A stretch of 64,000 bases of DNA from positions 254,583 through 318,582 of the forward strand of contig NZ_JAFA01000003.1 of assembly GCF_000519185.1 (NCBI RefSeq), read 5' to 3'. Made by a program: the position numbers and the translations under genes. The DNA comes from Paraburkholderia nodosa DSM 21604 (GTDB taxonomy: Bacteria; Pseudomonadota; Gammaproteobacteria; Burkholderiales; Burkholderiaceae). This document shows positions 52,178 through 61,640 of this stretch, in pieces. A model generated the notes under the pieces. It did no database searches and was not told the DNA's origin. It worked only from the letters and a program-made list of their open reading frames with translations. Numbering within the stretch: position 1 is the first letter of the stretch; each line of letters opens with the position of its first letter.

Positions 52178-53089
52178 TCAACGGCCGTCCTCGGGCGTGC
52201 CGACCGTGGAAGCATCGTCGGGCGCGCCGTCGCTGCGCGCCTGCGCGTCGCGCATCTTGGCTAGCGCCTTGGGCCCGAGGCCGAGCGACACGCCCAGCGC
52301 GAGCGCATCGAGCACCGCGAGATGCGCGATGCGCACCACGGCGGGCGCGTGCGCATCGCTCGCGGCGGGCACGCGCAGCAACAGTGGAATATCCACCACC
52401 CACGCGAGACGCGAACCCGCACTCGTGAGCGCGATGGTCGTCGCGCCGCGCTCCTTGGCGATCTGAATGCTCTCGTTCACTTCCACGCTGCGCCCCGACT
52501 GCGAGATCGCGAACGCCACGTCGCCCGGTTCGAGCAGCGCCGCGTAGAGGCGCTGCAAATGCGCATCCGTGAACGCGCTCGCGGCGATGTCGAGCCGCAG
52601 CAGGCGCAGCGCCGCGTCTTGCGCGACGAGCCCCGACCCCGCGCCTACGCCGAAGAAGTACACGCGCCGCGCGCTGGAGAGCGCCGCGACGGCAGCCTCG
52701 AACACAGCCGTATCGAGCGAAGCGCGTGCATGGGTCACGCCTTGCACGACCGACTCCGTCACCTTGTCGAGCAGGGTGCCGACCTCGCCGGCCCACCCGG
52801 CGCCGCTCGCCTCGCCGCCCGTCATCTCCGTGGCAAGCGCGAAGGGCACGTTGCCCGCCGCGCTCTGCGCGAGCCGCATCTTGAAGTCGCGCAGGCCGTG
52901 CGCGCCCACCGCGCGGCAAAAGCGCGTGACGGAGGGCTCGGACACGTCCGCACGCAACGCGAGCTCGGTGATGCTCGCGCGCATGGCGAAGTCGATGTCG
53001 GCAAGCACCATCTCCGCGACCTTGCGCTCGGCGGGACGCAGCGACTCCGCGACATTGCGGATGTGATGGATCAGGTTGGAGACCGGCAA
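52178..53089 (-). CDS. MurR/RpiR family regulator
   Basis: A 303-residue regulator with an N-terminal helix-turn-helix (residues 15-75, LRPAERKVAEMVLADID, ADVSEPSVTRFCRAVGAHGLRDFK) and a C-terminal SIS sugar-phosphate domain (VYFFGVGAGSGLVAQDAALRL, AISQSGRSVEVNESI). Start: TTG at 53089, with GGGA nine bases upstream. It ends the minus-strand arm of the sugar-transporter locus and probably senses a sugar phosphate. Likely operator copies lie in the divergent promoter at 55.1-55.3 kb. Confidence 0.87.
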   Translation of the reverse strand: MPVSNLIHHIRNVAESLRPAERKVAEMVLADIDFAMRASITELALRADVSEPSVTRFCRAVGAHGLRDFKMRLAQSAAGNVPFALATEMTGGEASGAGWAGEVGTLLDKVTESVVQGVTHARASLDTAVFEAAVAALSSARRVYFFGVGAGSGLVAQDAALRLLRLDIAASAFTDAHLQRLYAALLEPGDVAFAISQSGRSVEVNESIQIAKERGATTIALTSAGSRLAWVVDIPLLLRVPAASDAHAPAVVRIAHLAVLDALALGVSLGLGPKALAKMRDAQARSDGAPDDASTVGTPEDGR

Positions 53090-53165
53090 GCTGTTTTTCC
53101 CGTGGAAGATACTAGGGTCTGCTCACATGAGGGCCCGCTATCCAGTTTCGATGCGTGCTTCCGCT

Positions 53166-54227
53166 TCAATCGAGCCGCTTGCCGCTTTCAGTATCGAACA
53201 GATGCAGGTGCGCCAAAGGCAAACCTAGCGTCATGCGCTGGCCCGGAGAAACGTCCGGGCGCGCGCGCGTGGTGACGCACCATGTCGTTTCGCCTATTTT
53301 CCCGTACAAGTGGGTCTCCGCGCCAGTCGGCTCGATCACGTCGACGCTGAACGGCACGTCGCCGCCCGCCTCGATGTGCTCGGGCCGCACGCCGAGCGTC
53401 ACGCGCGCGCCCGCCTGGGCCTTGCCCTCCGGCAGCGCGATACGCACGCCGTCTTCAAGCACGAGCGCCGTGCCGCGCGCGTCGCTCATCACCGTGCCAA
53501 CGGCGAAGTTCATCGAAGGCGAGCCGAGGAAGCTCGCCACGAACAGGTTGCCCGGTTTGTCGTAAAGGTCGAGCGGGCGGCCGATTTGTTCGATGCGCCC
53601 CGCGTTCATCACGACGATGCGGTCCGCCATCGTCATCGCCTCGATCTGGTCGTGCGTGACGTACACCACCGTGTTGCGCAGGCGCTGGTGCAGCGCCTTG
53701 ATTTCGGTGCGCATCTGCACGCGCAGCTTGGCGTCGAGGTTCGAAAGCGGCTCGTCGAAGAGGAACAGCGCGGGCTCGCGCACCACGGCGCGGCCCATGG
53801 CGACACGCTGGCGCTGGCCGCCCGAGAGCGCGCGCGGCAGGCGCTCCAGGTAGCCCGACAGGTTGAGCATTTTCGCGGCAGCTTCGATGCGCGGCTTGAA
53901 ACCATTCTCGCGCTCCTTGCGAATGCGCGGACCAAACGCGATGTTGTCGTACACCGAGAGATGCGGGTAGAGCGCGTAGCTCTGGAACACCATCGAGATG
54001 TTGCGCTGCTGCGGCGGCAGCGCGTTCGCCCGCGTGCCGCCGATGGTGAGGTCGCCGCCGGAGATGTCTTCGAGGCCGGCGATCATGCGCATCACCGTGG
54101 TCTTGCCGCAACCCGAGGGGCCGACGAGCACGACGAATTCGCCGTCTTCGATATCGAGGTCGACGCCGTGCACGACCTGGGTGTCGCCATAGCGCTTGTA
54201 GATGCCGTTCAGTTGTACCGCTGCCAT
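53166..54227 (-). CDS. ABC sugar transporter ATP-binding protein (UgpC/MalK type)
   Basis: A 353-residue ATPase of the carbohydrate-uptake CUT1 family. Walker A is GPSGCGKTT (36-44), signature LSGGQ (134-138), Walker B LFLFDE (154-159), and the H-loop follows in YVTHD. The C-terminal TOBE/MalK regulatory domain ends with LGVRPEHIEAGGDVPFSVDVIEPTG. It energises the importer whose binding protein and permeases are encoded divergently at 55.4-58.5 kb. Confidence 0.92.
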   Translation of the reverse strand: MAAVQLNGIYKRYGDTQVVHGVDLDIEDGEFVVLVGPSGCGKTTVMRMIAGLEDISGGDLTIGGTRANALPPQQRNISMVFQSYALYPHLSVYDNIAFGPRIRKERENGFKPRIEAAAKMLNLSGYLERLPRALSGGQRQRVAMGRAVVREPALFLFDEPLSNLDAKLRVQMRTEIKALHQRLRNTVVYVTHDQIEAMTMADRIVVMNAGRIEQIGRPLDLYDKPGNLFVASFLGSPSMNFAVGTVMSDARGTALVLEDGVRIALPEGKAQAGARVTLGVRPEHIEAGGDVPFSVDVIEPTGAETHLYGKIGETTWCVTTRARPDVSPGQRMTLGLPLAHLHLFDTESGKRLD

Positions 54228-54291
54228 GCTGTCCTCGTTTGCGTGAAGTCTTTTCAGGTCGAAATGTCGGGTGCGCGGCCGGGTGCGCGCC

Positions 54292-55074
54292 TCAGAACGG
54301 ATCGAGCGTCAGCTCGTTCGCCATCATCCGGTTGCCCGCCATGAGGCCCGCGTCCACGGGCAGCGCCACGCCCGTGATCACGCGCGCCTGCGGCGAGGCG
54401 AGAAACTGCACGGCGTCGGCGATGTCCTCGGGCGTGGCCACGTCGCCGAGCGGATACCATTTGCTTAGTTCTTCGAAGATCTTCGGATGCTGCTCGACAC
54501 GCGCGCGCCACGCGGGCGTCTTCACCGTGCCCGGGCAAACGATGTTCGCGCGTATGCCGTGCGGCCCAAGTTCCATGGCGAGCGCCTTCGTGTAGCTCAC
54601 GAGGCCCGCCTTCGCCGCGCTGTACGCGGGGTGGCCGAGCGCCGAAAGGCCGTTCACCGAGCCGATCAGCACGAGCGCGCCGCGCCGGCGCTCGATCATC
54701 GAGGCGCGCACGGCTTCGACCGTGTAGTAGGTCCCGTTCAGGTTCAGGTCGATGTCGCGCCGCCAGCTCGTGGCGTCGGTATGCGCGAGCGTCGTGCCGA
54801 GCGCGCCGCCCGCGTTCGCCACGGCCACGTCCACCGGGCCGCGCGCCGCCACGCCGCGCGCCACGGCTGCGGTCACGGCGGCTTGATCGCTCACGTCGGC
54901 GGCGAGCGGTTCGAAGCGCGCCGCGCCCGCTTCGCCCAACTCCGCCGCGAGTTGTTGCACGCCCGCCGCATCGCGGTCGAGCGCGAGCACCGTGTCGCCC
55001 GCTTCCAGAAACCGTTTGCACAGCGCGCGGCCTATGCCGCCGCTCGCGCCCGTCACCAGCACCACCCGGCTCAT
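54292..55074 (-). CDS. SDR family sugar/polyol-type dehydrogenase
   Basis: A 260-residue short-chain dehydrogenase: TGASGGIG (8-15), NAGG in ANAGGALG, and the catalytic S138, Y150 and K154 (GSVNGLSALGHPAYSAAK). The C-terminal region ends VITGVALPVDAGLMAGNRMMANELTLDPF, the usual close of dehydrogenases for small sugars or polyols. Its place as first gene next to the ABC ATPase and divergent from the binding protein suggests it oxidises the imported sugar or polyol. Confidence 0.9.
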   Translation of the reverse strand: MSRVVLVTGASGGIGRALCKRFLEAGDTVLALDRDAAGVQQLAAELGEAGAARFEPLAADVSDQAAVTAAVARGVAARGPVDVAVANAGGALGTTLAHTDATSWRRDIDLNLNGTYYTVEAVRASMIERRRGALVLIGSVNGLSALGHPAYSAAKAGLVSYTKALAMELGPHGIRANIVCPGTVKTPAWRARVEQHPKIFEELSKWYPLGDVATPEDIADAVQFLASPQARVITGVALPVDAGLMAGNRMMANELTLDPF

Positions 55075-55114
55075 GTCGACTCTCCGTGCGGCCCGCCAGC
55101 CTTGCCGGAGAGCC

Positions 55115-55296
55115 TGAAAATTTCCTACATACGAATGACGCGCGGTTGCCCGTATGCGGGTTTATACCGAGCGCGCCGCGCTGCTGCAGCGCATGAATTT
55201 CCCCTGTTTTACAGCATGTTATGCAAATTTCGGCGCTCGAAACAATATCGCGTTTACCAGGTGACAACGCTTTTTTCATCCTGTAGGATTTTTTCA
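55115..55296. promoter_or_regulatory. Paired operator copies in the divergent sugar-transport promoter
   Basis: TGAAAATTTCCTACA (55115-55129) recurs in reverse orientation as TGAAAAAATCCTACA (55282-55296, minus strand), 13 of 15 bases alike. Each faces one of the two divergent operons. The RpiR-type regulator of the locus is the likely binder. Confidence 0.55.
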
Positions 55297-55363
55297 AACA
55301 ACGCAACCCAGCAGCCGGGTCAAGGCGGCGGCATAAGCAGGAACAACCACCAGGAGAAAGAGA

Positions 55364-56596
55364 ATGTCGTTTCAGGCACGTGCAACCACCATGCTCGGCA
55401 AGCTCGCCGTCGCGCTAGCGTTTGCCGGCATCACCGCCGCGGCGCACGCCGATACGGTCCGCGTGACCGTCGCCCACTACAGCGACGCCACCGCCCCGTA
55501 CTTCGAGAAAATGGCCAAGCAGTTCGAGGCCGCCAACCCCGGCATCACGATCAAGATCGAAGACGTGAACTGGGACTCGCTGCAACAGAAGCTGCAAACG
55601 GACATCTCCGGCGGCGCGAACGCCGACCTCGCGATCATCGGCACGCGATGGCTGCTCGACTTCGTGAAGGACGACATTGCCGAGCCGCTCGACCCGTACA
55701 TGGACGCGAACTTCAAGGGCCGCTTCATCGGTCCGTTCCTGGCTCCGGGTCAAATCAACGGCAAGACCTACGGCCTGCCGATCGCCGCTTCGGCCCGCGC
55801 GCTGTACTACAACAAGGACATGCTCGCTTCGGTCGGCTATCCGAACGGCCCGAAGACCTGGAACGACGTGATCGACGCCTCGAAGAAGCTGAAGGCGAAG
55901 GGCATTGCGGGCTTCGGTCTGCAAGGCAAGGAAATCGAAACCGACGTGTACTTCTACTACGCGCTGTGGACCCACGGCGGCGAAGTGGTGGGCAAGGACG
56001 GCAAGGCGGCATTCAACTCGCCGGCTGGCGTGAAGGCCGCGACGCTCTACAAGACCATGATCGACGAAGGTCTCACGCAGCCGGGCGTGACGGGCTACAG
56101 CCGTGAAGACGTGCAGAACCTCTTCAAGCAGGGCCGCGTGGCGATGATGATCTCGGCGCCGTTCCTCGCCAAGCAGCTGAAGAAGGAAGCACCGAACATC
56201 AAGTACGGCATCGACCCGATCCCGGTTGCGACGACGCCCGCCACCTACGCGGTGACCGACTCGATCATGATGTTCAAGAACTCCAAGGTGAAGAAGAGCG
56301 CCTGGAAGTTCCTGGACTACCTGTTCACGAAAGAACCGCGCGTGCAGTTCACGAGCACGGAAGGCTTCCTGCCGACCACGAAGGCTGAAGCGACCGACCC
56401 GGTGTTCCAGGACCCGGACACGCAAGCGTTCATCGCGCTCCTGCCGCATGCGAAGTTCGCGCCGACCGTGACGGGCTGGGAAGACACCGCCAAGGCCGTG
56501 ACCAACGCCATGCAATCGGTCTACCTTGGCAAGGCCAAGCCCGCCGATGCGCTGAACCAGGCTGCCACCGAAGCGAACAAGTCGCTCGGCAAGTAA
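55364..56596 (+). CDS. ABC sugar transporter substrate-binding protein
   Basis: A 410-residue periplasmic binding protein of the SBP_bac_1 type. The signal peptide MSFQARATTMLGKLAVALAF ends at AAAHA before DTVRVTVAHYSDATAPYFEKMA. Further blocks are GGANADLAIIGTRWLLDF and VAMMISAPFLAKQLKKEAPN, typical of CUT1 binding proteins. The ligand is a sugar or polyol that cannot be named. The gene has GGAG before its ATG and leads a plus-strand operon with two permeases. Confidence 0.9.
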   Translation: MSFQARATTMLGKLAVALAFAGITAAAHADTVRVTVAHYSDATAPYFEKMAKQFEAANPGITIKIEDVNWDSLQQKLQTDISGGANADLAIIGTRWLLDFVKDDIAEPLDPYMDANFKGRFIGPFLAPGQINGKTYGLPIAASARALYYNKDMLASVGYPNGPKTWNDVIDASKKLKAKGIAGFGLQGKEIETDVYFYYALWTHGGEVVGKDGKAAFNSPAGVKAATLYKTMIDEGLTQPGVTGYSREDVQNLFKQGRVAMMISAPFLAKQLKKEAPNIKYGIDPIPVATTPATYAVTDSIMMFKNSKVKKSAWKFLDYLFTKEPRVQFTSTEGFLPTTKAEATDPVFQDPDTQAFIALLPHAKFAPTVTGWEDTAKAVTNAMQSVYLGKAKPADALNQAATEANKSLGK

Positions 56597-56699
56597 ATTC
56601 GGCAAACAAGCCTTGATGGCAACACCGGCGCGCGCCCGAAGTTCCCGGCGCGCGCCGGAGCGCCTGAGAACCGACGTTTCGAAGCACTGACGATTCGAC

Positions 56700-57686
56700 A
56701 TGACTACGGGTCCCCTGAAGCCCTCGCCCGCCGCAGCACCGGCCGGCGATGCCCCCGACCGATCACGCGCACGAACCCGCATGAGCCGACAACCCCGCGC
56801 CGTTTCCGCGCCCCGCGCGCCCTGGCTCCTGATCGTGCCGAGTCTCGTGCTCGCGCTCTTCATCATCAGCTATCCGATCTTCAACATCGTGTATCAGTCG
56901 CTGCACGATGTCTCGCGCTTCGGACAGATTCGCGACTTCAGCGGCCTGCAGAACTTCTATAACGTGTTCGGCGACCCGGTGTTCATGAGCGCCCTGAGGA
57001 ACACGCTGATCTGGACATTCTTCGTCGTGGTGGGCACGGTTGGGATTTCCGTGCCGGTCGCGCTCGTGCTCAATCAGGACTTTTACGGCCGCGGCATTGC
57101 GCGCACGATCGTCATGCTGCCGTGGTCCGTCTCGCTCACGATGACGGCCGTGGTCTGGCGCTGGGCGTTCAACGACGACTACGGCATGGTCAACGTCACG
57201 CTGCAGCGCCTCGGCCTCACTTCGGGGCCGATCCACTGGCTCGCGACGCCCGAGTATGCGTTCCCGGTGGAAATCTGCGTGGGCATACTCGTGTCGATAC
57301 CCTTCACGACCACGATCCTGCTGGGCGGCCTCTCCTCGGTGCCGGGCGATATCTACGAAGCCGCGCGCATCGACGGCGCGAGCGCCTGGCAACAGTTCCG
57401 CCAGCTCACGCTGCCGCTGCTCAAGCCGTTCATCAACATGGCGATCCTGCTGAACGTGATCTACGTGTTCAACTCGTTCCCGATCATCTGGGTGATGACG
57501 CAAGGCGGCCCCGACGACAGCACGCATATTCTCGTCACGTACCTTTACGAACTCGGCTTCCGGTTAGGACGACCAGGCGAAGCCGCCGCCGTCTCGCTCA
57601 TCATGCTCGTCATCCTGTTCGCATTCTCGGTGGTCTACCTGCGCCTGCAGGCAAAACGCGGCGGCGCCGAAGGAGACCTGGCATGA
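56700..57686 (+). CDS. ABC sugar transporter permease (MalF/UgpA type)
   Basis: A 328-residue inner-membrane permease with six segments; a 45-residue polar start precedes the first (WLLIVPSLVLALFIISYPIF). The EAA loop that meets the ATPase is EAARIDGASAWQQFRQLTLPLLKP. It pairs with the next gene, which it overlaps by four bases (ATGA). Confidence 0.92.
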   Translation: MTTGPLKPSPAAAPAGDAPDRSRARTRMSRQPRAVSAPRAPWLLIVPSLVLALFIISYPIFNIVYQSLHDVSRFGQIRDFSGLQNFYNVFGDPVFMSALRNTLIWTFFVVVGTVGISVPVALVLNQDFYGRGIARTIVMLPWSVSLTMTAVVWRWAFNDDYGMVNVTLQRLGLTSGPIHWLATPEYAFPVEICVGILVSIPFTTTILLGGLSSVPGDIYEAARIDGASAWQQFRQLTLPLLKPFINMAILLNVIYVFNSFPIIWVMTQGGPDDSTHILVTYLYELGFRLGRPGEAAAVSLIMLVILFAFSVVYLRLQAKRGGAEGDLA

Positions 57687-58528
57687 ACCGCAAGCTCAAA
57701 CGCTCGATCTGGTGCTGGCTCGCGCTCTCGCCGCTCGTCGTGGCCGTGCTGTTCCCGTTCGCGGTGATGTTCTTCACCTCGTTCAAGCCGGCTTCGGAAG
57801 TGTTCGTCTATCCGGCGCGCTGGCTGCCGATGCAGTGGCGCTGGCAGAACTATGCCGACATGTGGCAGGCCGCGAACTTCGGCGTCGCGCTGCGCAACAG
57901 CATTGTGGTGAGCTGTCTTTCCACGGCGCTTGCGCTGGCCGTAAGCCTGCCGGCCGCCTATGCGCTCGCGCGCTTTCCGTTCCGCGGGCGCGGGCTTTAC
58001 CGCCAGTTCCTGCTCGTCACGCAGATGCTCTCGCCTATCCTGCTCGTGGTCGGCCTGTTCCGGCTCGCCGCGATGATTCCGTACGGCGACGGCAATCTCG
58101 TCGATTCGAAGATCGGCGTGATCGTCTCTTATGCGGCGTTCAATATCGCCTTTGCCGTGTGGATGCTCTCGTCGTATTTCCAGACCGTGCCGCGCGATCT
58201 CGAAGAATCGGCGTGGCTCGAAGGCTGCAGCCGCACGGGCGCCGTGTTCCGCGTGTTCCTGCCGCTTGCGGTGCCGGCCGTGGTGGTCACGGCGATCTTC
58301 ACGTTCATCAGCGCGTGGAATGAGTTCGCCGTGGTCTACACGCTGATCCGCTCGCCCGAGAACAAGACGCTCACGGTGCAGGTCACCGACATGGTGGCCG
58401 GCAAGTACACCGTGGAATGGCAGCTCGTCATGGCGGCGACGCTCGCGGCCACGCTGCCGGTTTCCGTGGTGTTCGCCTGGCTGCAGCGCTACATGGTGAA
58501 GGGACTCGCGCTAGGCGCTGTGAAGTAA
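57683..58528 (+). CDS. ABC sugar transporter permease (MalG/UgpE type)
   Basis: A 281-residue permease with six segments. The first is SIWCWLALSPLVVAVLFPFAVMF, followed by the short STALALAVSLPAAYALARFPFRG block and the EAA loop EESAWLEGCSRTGAVFRVFLPLAVPA. The ATG at 57683 overlaps the previous stop. Together with the binding protein and the divergent ATPase it forms a complete importer. Confidence 0.92.
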   Translation: MNRKLKRSIWCWLALSPLVVAVLFPFAVMFFTSFKPASEVFVYPARWLPMQWRWQNYADMWQAANFGVALRNSIVVSCLSTALALAVSLPAAYALARFPFRGRGLYRQFLLVTQMLSPILLVVGLFRLAAMIPYGDGNLVDSKIGVIVSYAAFNIAFAVWMLSSYFQTVPRDLEESAWLEGCSRTGAVFRVFLPLAVPAVVVTAIFTFISAWNEFAVVYTLIRSPENKTLTVQVTDMVAGKYTVEWQLVMAATLAATLPVSVVFAWLQRYMVKGLALGAVK

Positions 58529-58641
58529 CAGGAAGTCTCGCGCGCGCGGGCGCAGCAATCGGGCACGGTCCACGCTTTGGCCGCTTCGTCCCGTCGCCCG
58601 CGTGCGGGGGGTGCACCATCTCGACGTGCGCGAGGCGTCGC

Positions 58642-58845
58642 CTACTTGCTTAGTTCATGGCCGATCACGCCGCCGGCCACGGCGCCGCCCACGGTGCCGA
58701 CCGCGCTGCCGTTGGTGGCCCGGTTGCCGACATAGCCGCCCGCGGCGGCGCCGCCCAGCGTGCAGGCTCCCGTGCCCGCAACCGTGAGCACGACGGTGAT
58801 GACGAGTGAGGCGCGCGCGGCGCTTAAGCGTCTTAGCCAGTTCAT
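58642..58845 (-). CDS. Glycine-zipper small lipoprotein
   Basis: A 67-residue protein. A signal segment (LVITVVLTVAG) ends at TGAC, a lipobox-like site, and the rest is a glycine zipper GGAAAGGYVGNRATNGSAVG, TVGGAVAGGVIGHEL. Such 2TM glycine-zipper proteins are small envelope lipoproteins of the Slp/OmpB type. Function is unknown. The start is the ATG at 58845. Confidence 0.82.
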   Translation of the reverse strand: MNWLRRLSAARASLVITVVLTVAGTGACTLGGAAAGGYVGNRATNGSAVGTVGGAVAGGVIGHELSK

Positions 58846-58908
58846 CGCCGATTCTCCTGATCGATGGTCCTGGCTTTCATGCCAGCAAGCTGCGTGCCTC
58901 GCCGGATT

Positions 58909-59850
58909 TCAGCCGTGGTGCAGATGCAGCAGGATCAGCGTGAGCGTGACGAGCGAACCGAGTGTGGAATGCAAAATGGTGCGCGAAGTCACGTGCGCCT
59001 CGCGCCGGTAGTACTCGGCGAGCATGAACGGGCCGGTGCCCGTGGGCAGCGCCGCGAGCAACACCGCGATTTCCACGAGCTGGTCTGGCAGCCCGAATAC
59101 GCGATCGGCCAGCCACCACGTAAGCAGCGGCTGCGCGACGAGCTTGCAGAGCGTGAGCCACCACGACGACTCACGCGGCGCCTCGCCGCTCGCGCGGCGT
59201 TCGGCGAGAAAGAGCCCGAGGCTGACGAGCGCGCACGGGCTCGCCGCACCGCCCAGCAGCTTGAGGAACGTTTCCGCGCTAGTGGGCAGCGTGACGTGCG
59301 CGGCCGAAACGATCGCCCCCAGCGCCGGCGCAACCAGCAGCGGATTGCGCAGAAGCGAGCGCACGACCTTGATGGCAAGCCGGTGCGGACGCCGCTCGCT
59401 TTGCAGTCCCGTCTCGATCAGCACGATGGCGATGGCGAACAGCACGCAGACCACGAGGATCGTCGCGATGGTCGTGGGCGTGAGGCTCGACGGCCCGAAT
59501 GCGATCATGCACAGTGGGAAGCCCACGTAGCCGGTATTCGGATAGGCGGCGGCAAGCCCGTCGATGCTCGCATCCGCGAGCGGGCGGCCGAGGAACACGC
59601 GCGCGCCCACCACGGCGATGAATACGGCGAGCCCGGCAAGACCGAACGCGGCGACGAATGCCGGCTGATACAGCTCGTGCCACGTTGCGTGCGCAAGGAT
59701 ATCGAAGAGCAGCGCGGGGAGCGCAAGCCATACGACGAAGCGGTTCAGCTCGGAAGCCGCGGCGGGGCCGAGGACATTCGTGCGTCGGCAGGCGAAGCCC
59801 GCGAAAATGAGGCCGAAAACCGGCAGGAGAATGGAAACGGCAGAAAGCAT
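58909..59850 (-). CDS. AEC family auxin-efflux-type transporter
   Basis: A 313-residue protein with about ten membrane segments in two halves. AAYPNTGYVGFPLCMIAFG is the AEC signature, and SLLRNPLLVAPALGAIVS and LLAALPTGTGPFMLAEYYRRE are further conserved parts. AEC carriers move malonate, malate and related acids, and in some cases auxin-like compounds. The ATG at 59850 is preferred; a TTG six codons earlier (59868) is possible. It is on the same strand as and 69 bases after the DHA2 exporter. Confidence 0.88.
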   Translation of the reverse strand: MLSAVSILLPVFGLIFAGFACRRTNVLGPAAASELNRFVVWLALPALLFDILAHATWHELYQPAFVAAFGLAGLAVFIAVVGARVFLGRPLADASIDGLAAAYPNTGYVGFPLCMIAFGPSSLTPTTIATILVVCVLFAIAIVLIETGLQSERRPHRLAIKVVRSLLRNPLLVAPALGAIVSAAHVTLPTSAETFLKLLGGAASPCALVSLGLFLAERRASGEAPRESSWWLTLCKLVAQPLLTWWLADRVFGLPDQLVEIAVLLAALPTGTGPFMLAEYYRREAHVTSRTILHSTLGSLVTLTLILLHLHHG

Positions 59851-59919
59851 CGGGATTCGTGAATGCAAAGCGCGCGGACGTGCCGCGCGCCAGAGTGAAA
59901 CGGAGGACGAACAGTTTCG

Positions 59920-61485
59920 CTAATCCATCGCCGCGTGACTCGTATCGACAGTGGCGGCGCTCGGGCCGGTGCGGATCAGAAAGAGCAGCGGAATCACGAG
60001 CAGCGTCGCCACGAACATCATCTTGAAGTCGTTCAGATACGCGATCATCTGAGCCTGCTGCGTGATCGACTGGTTGAGCACGGCGAGATCGTACCGCGAA
60101 CCGCTTTCGAGCATCTGCTGAACCGCCGGATTGAACGGCGTGATGTTCGCGGCGAGGTCCGAATGTGCGATCTGCGTGCCGCGCGTAACGAAAGTCTGCA
60201 CGATCGAAATGCCGATACTGCTGCCGATGTTGCGCATGAGGCTATAGGTGGCCGTGCCATCCGCGCGCAGTTGCGGTGTCAGCGTCGAGAAAGTCAGCGC
60301 GGAAAGCGGCACAAATACGAAACCCAGGCCAAAGCCCTGCACCACGCCCGGCCACACGATATCCGAGGGCGAGAGCACCAGCGTGTACTGCATCATCTGC
60401 CAAAGCGCGTACGCGGAGACCATGAAGCCGAACAACAGCATGACGCGCGCGTCCACGCGTTTCAGCATGCGCCCCGCTATCAGCATGGCGACCATGGTGC
60501 CCGCGCCGCTCGGCGCGGTCACGAGCCCCGTAGTGGCGACCGGATAGCCCATGAGGTTCTGCAGCATGGGCGGCAGCAGCGCGCGCGTGGCGTAGAGCAC
60601 CGCGCCAATCACGAAGATGAAGAGTGTGCCCGTCGCGAAGTTGCGGTCCTTGAGCAGCTGGTAGCGAAAGAACGTGCCGGGCCCCGAGGTGGCCGTATGC
60701 ACGATGAAGAACGCAAAGGCAATGGCCGCAACCAGCGCCTCGATGCGGATCTCCAGCGAGCCGAACCAGTCGAGCTGCTCGCCGCGGTCGAGCAAGGCCT
60801 GCAGCGCGCCGATGGCAAGCGCGAGCGTGGCGAAGCCGAAAACGTCGAAGCGCTGCGTGCGGCCCGGCACACGCGCGGGCATGAACGTCGAGACGCCGAA
60901 AAACGCGAACAGGCCCACCGGCACGTTGATGAAAAACACCCAGCGCCAGTTGTAGCTATCCGTAAGCCAGCCGCCGAGCGTTGGCCCTAGCACGGGGCCG
61001 ACCATCACGCCCATGCCCCACACCGCCATGGCCTGCCCCTGGCGCTCGCGTGGATTGATGTCCAGAAGAATGGACTGCGAGAGCGGCACGAGCGACGCGC
61101 CGAACACGCCCTGCAACAGCCGCGAAGCGACAATCTCGCCGAGCGTTTCGGAAAGCCCGCATAGCGCCGAGGCCACGGTGAAGCCCGCAATCGCGACTCC
61201 CAGCAACCGCTTCACGCCGTAGCGGTCGGCGAGCCAGCCCGTGAGCGGCGTCGCAATGGCGGCCGCGACGATATACGAGGTGAGCACCCAGGTGATCTCG
61301 TCCTGGGAGGCAGACAGCGTGCCCTGCATGTGCGGCAGCGCGACATTGGCGATCGTGCTGTCCAGCGTCTGCATCAGCGTGGCGAGCATGATCGAGAGCG
61401 CGATCATGCCGCGATTGAGCGGGGCTTCCTTGCCCGACTCCGCCCGATGCTGCGCGGCGGCGCCGTCCTGCATGACTGCGGTCAT
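59920..61485 (-). CDS. DHA2 family multidrug MFS exporter (EmrB/QacA)
   Basis: A 521-residue, 14-segment exporter. LMQTLDSTIANVALPHMQGTL is the DHA2 motif in segment 1, GWLADRYGVKRLLGVAIAGF is motif A, and GPVLGPTLGGWLTDSYNWRWVFFINVPVG is motif C of antiporters. No EmrA fusion-protein gene is beside it. It is divergent from a MarR gene, and a palindrome overlaps its -10 box, so it is likely repressed by that protein. Confidence 0.92.
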   Translation of the reverse strand: MTAVMQDGAAAQHRAESGKEAPLNRGMIALSIMLATLMQTLDSTIANVALPHMQGTLSASQDEITWVLTSYIVAAAIATPLTGWLADRYGVKRLLGVAIAGFTVASALCGLSETLGEIVASRLLQGVFGASLVPLSQSILLDINPRERQGQAMAVWGMGVMVGPVLGPTLGGWLTDSYNWRWVFFINVPVGLFAFFGVSTFMPARVPGRTQRFDVFGFATLALAIGALQALLDRGEQLDWFGSLEIRIEALVAAIAFAFFIVHTATSGPGTFFRYQLLKDRNFATGTLFIFVIGAVLYATRALLPPMLQNLMGYPVATTGLVTAPSGAGTMVAMLIAGRMLKRVDARVMLLFGFMVSAYALWQMMQYTLVLSPSDIVWPGVVQGFGLGFVFVPLSALTFSTLTPQLRADGTATYSLMRNIGSSIGISIVQTFVTRGTQIAHSDLAANITPFNPAVQQMLESGSRYDLAVLNQSITQQAQMIAYLNDFKMMFVATLLVIPLLFLIRTGPSAATVDTSHAAMD

Positions 61486-61534
61486 CGTGCGGTTGTCTTG
61501 CGGCTATCTTGATTGGGGGCGGAGCGTGCCGAAT

Positions 61535-61554
61535 TAATAAGCCTGCTTATTATA
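61535..61554 (-). promoter_or_regulatory. MarR operator overlapping the exporter promoter
   Basis: TAATAAGC-CT-GCTTATTA (61535-61552) is a perfect 8-base inverted repeat. It overlaps the minus-strand -10 box TATAAT (61549-61554), which has TTGCGT 16 bases upstream as -35. A bound MarR dimer would block the exporter promoter. Confidence 0.7.
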
Positions 61555-61628
61555 CGACTCGCCCCTGCCGACGCAATCGGTATCGCCAGGCAGAGGACGC
61601 TCGCGAGAGGGCGCGAGCCGCACGCCCG

Positions 61629-61634
61629 TATAAT
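61629..61634 (+). promoter_or_regulatory. -10 box directly before the MarR start (possible leaderless mRNA)
   Basis: A perfect TATAAT ends six bases before the MarR ATG, so transcription would begin at or next to the start codon. No ribosome site is visible there. The -35 region is not recognisable. Confidence 0.45.
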
Positions 61635-61640
61635 CGCGCG

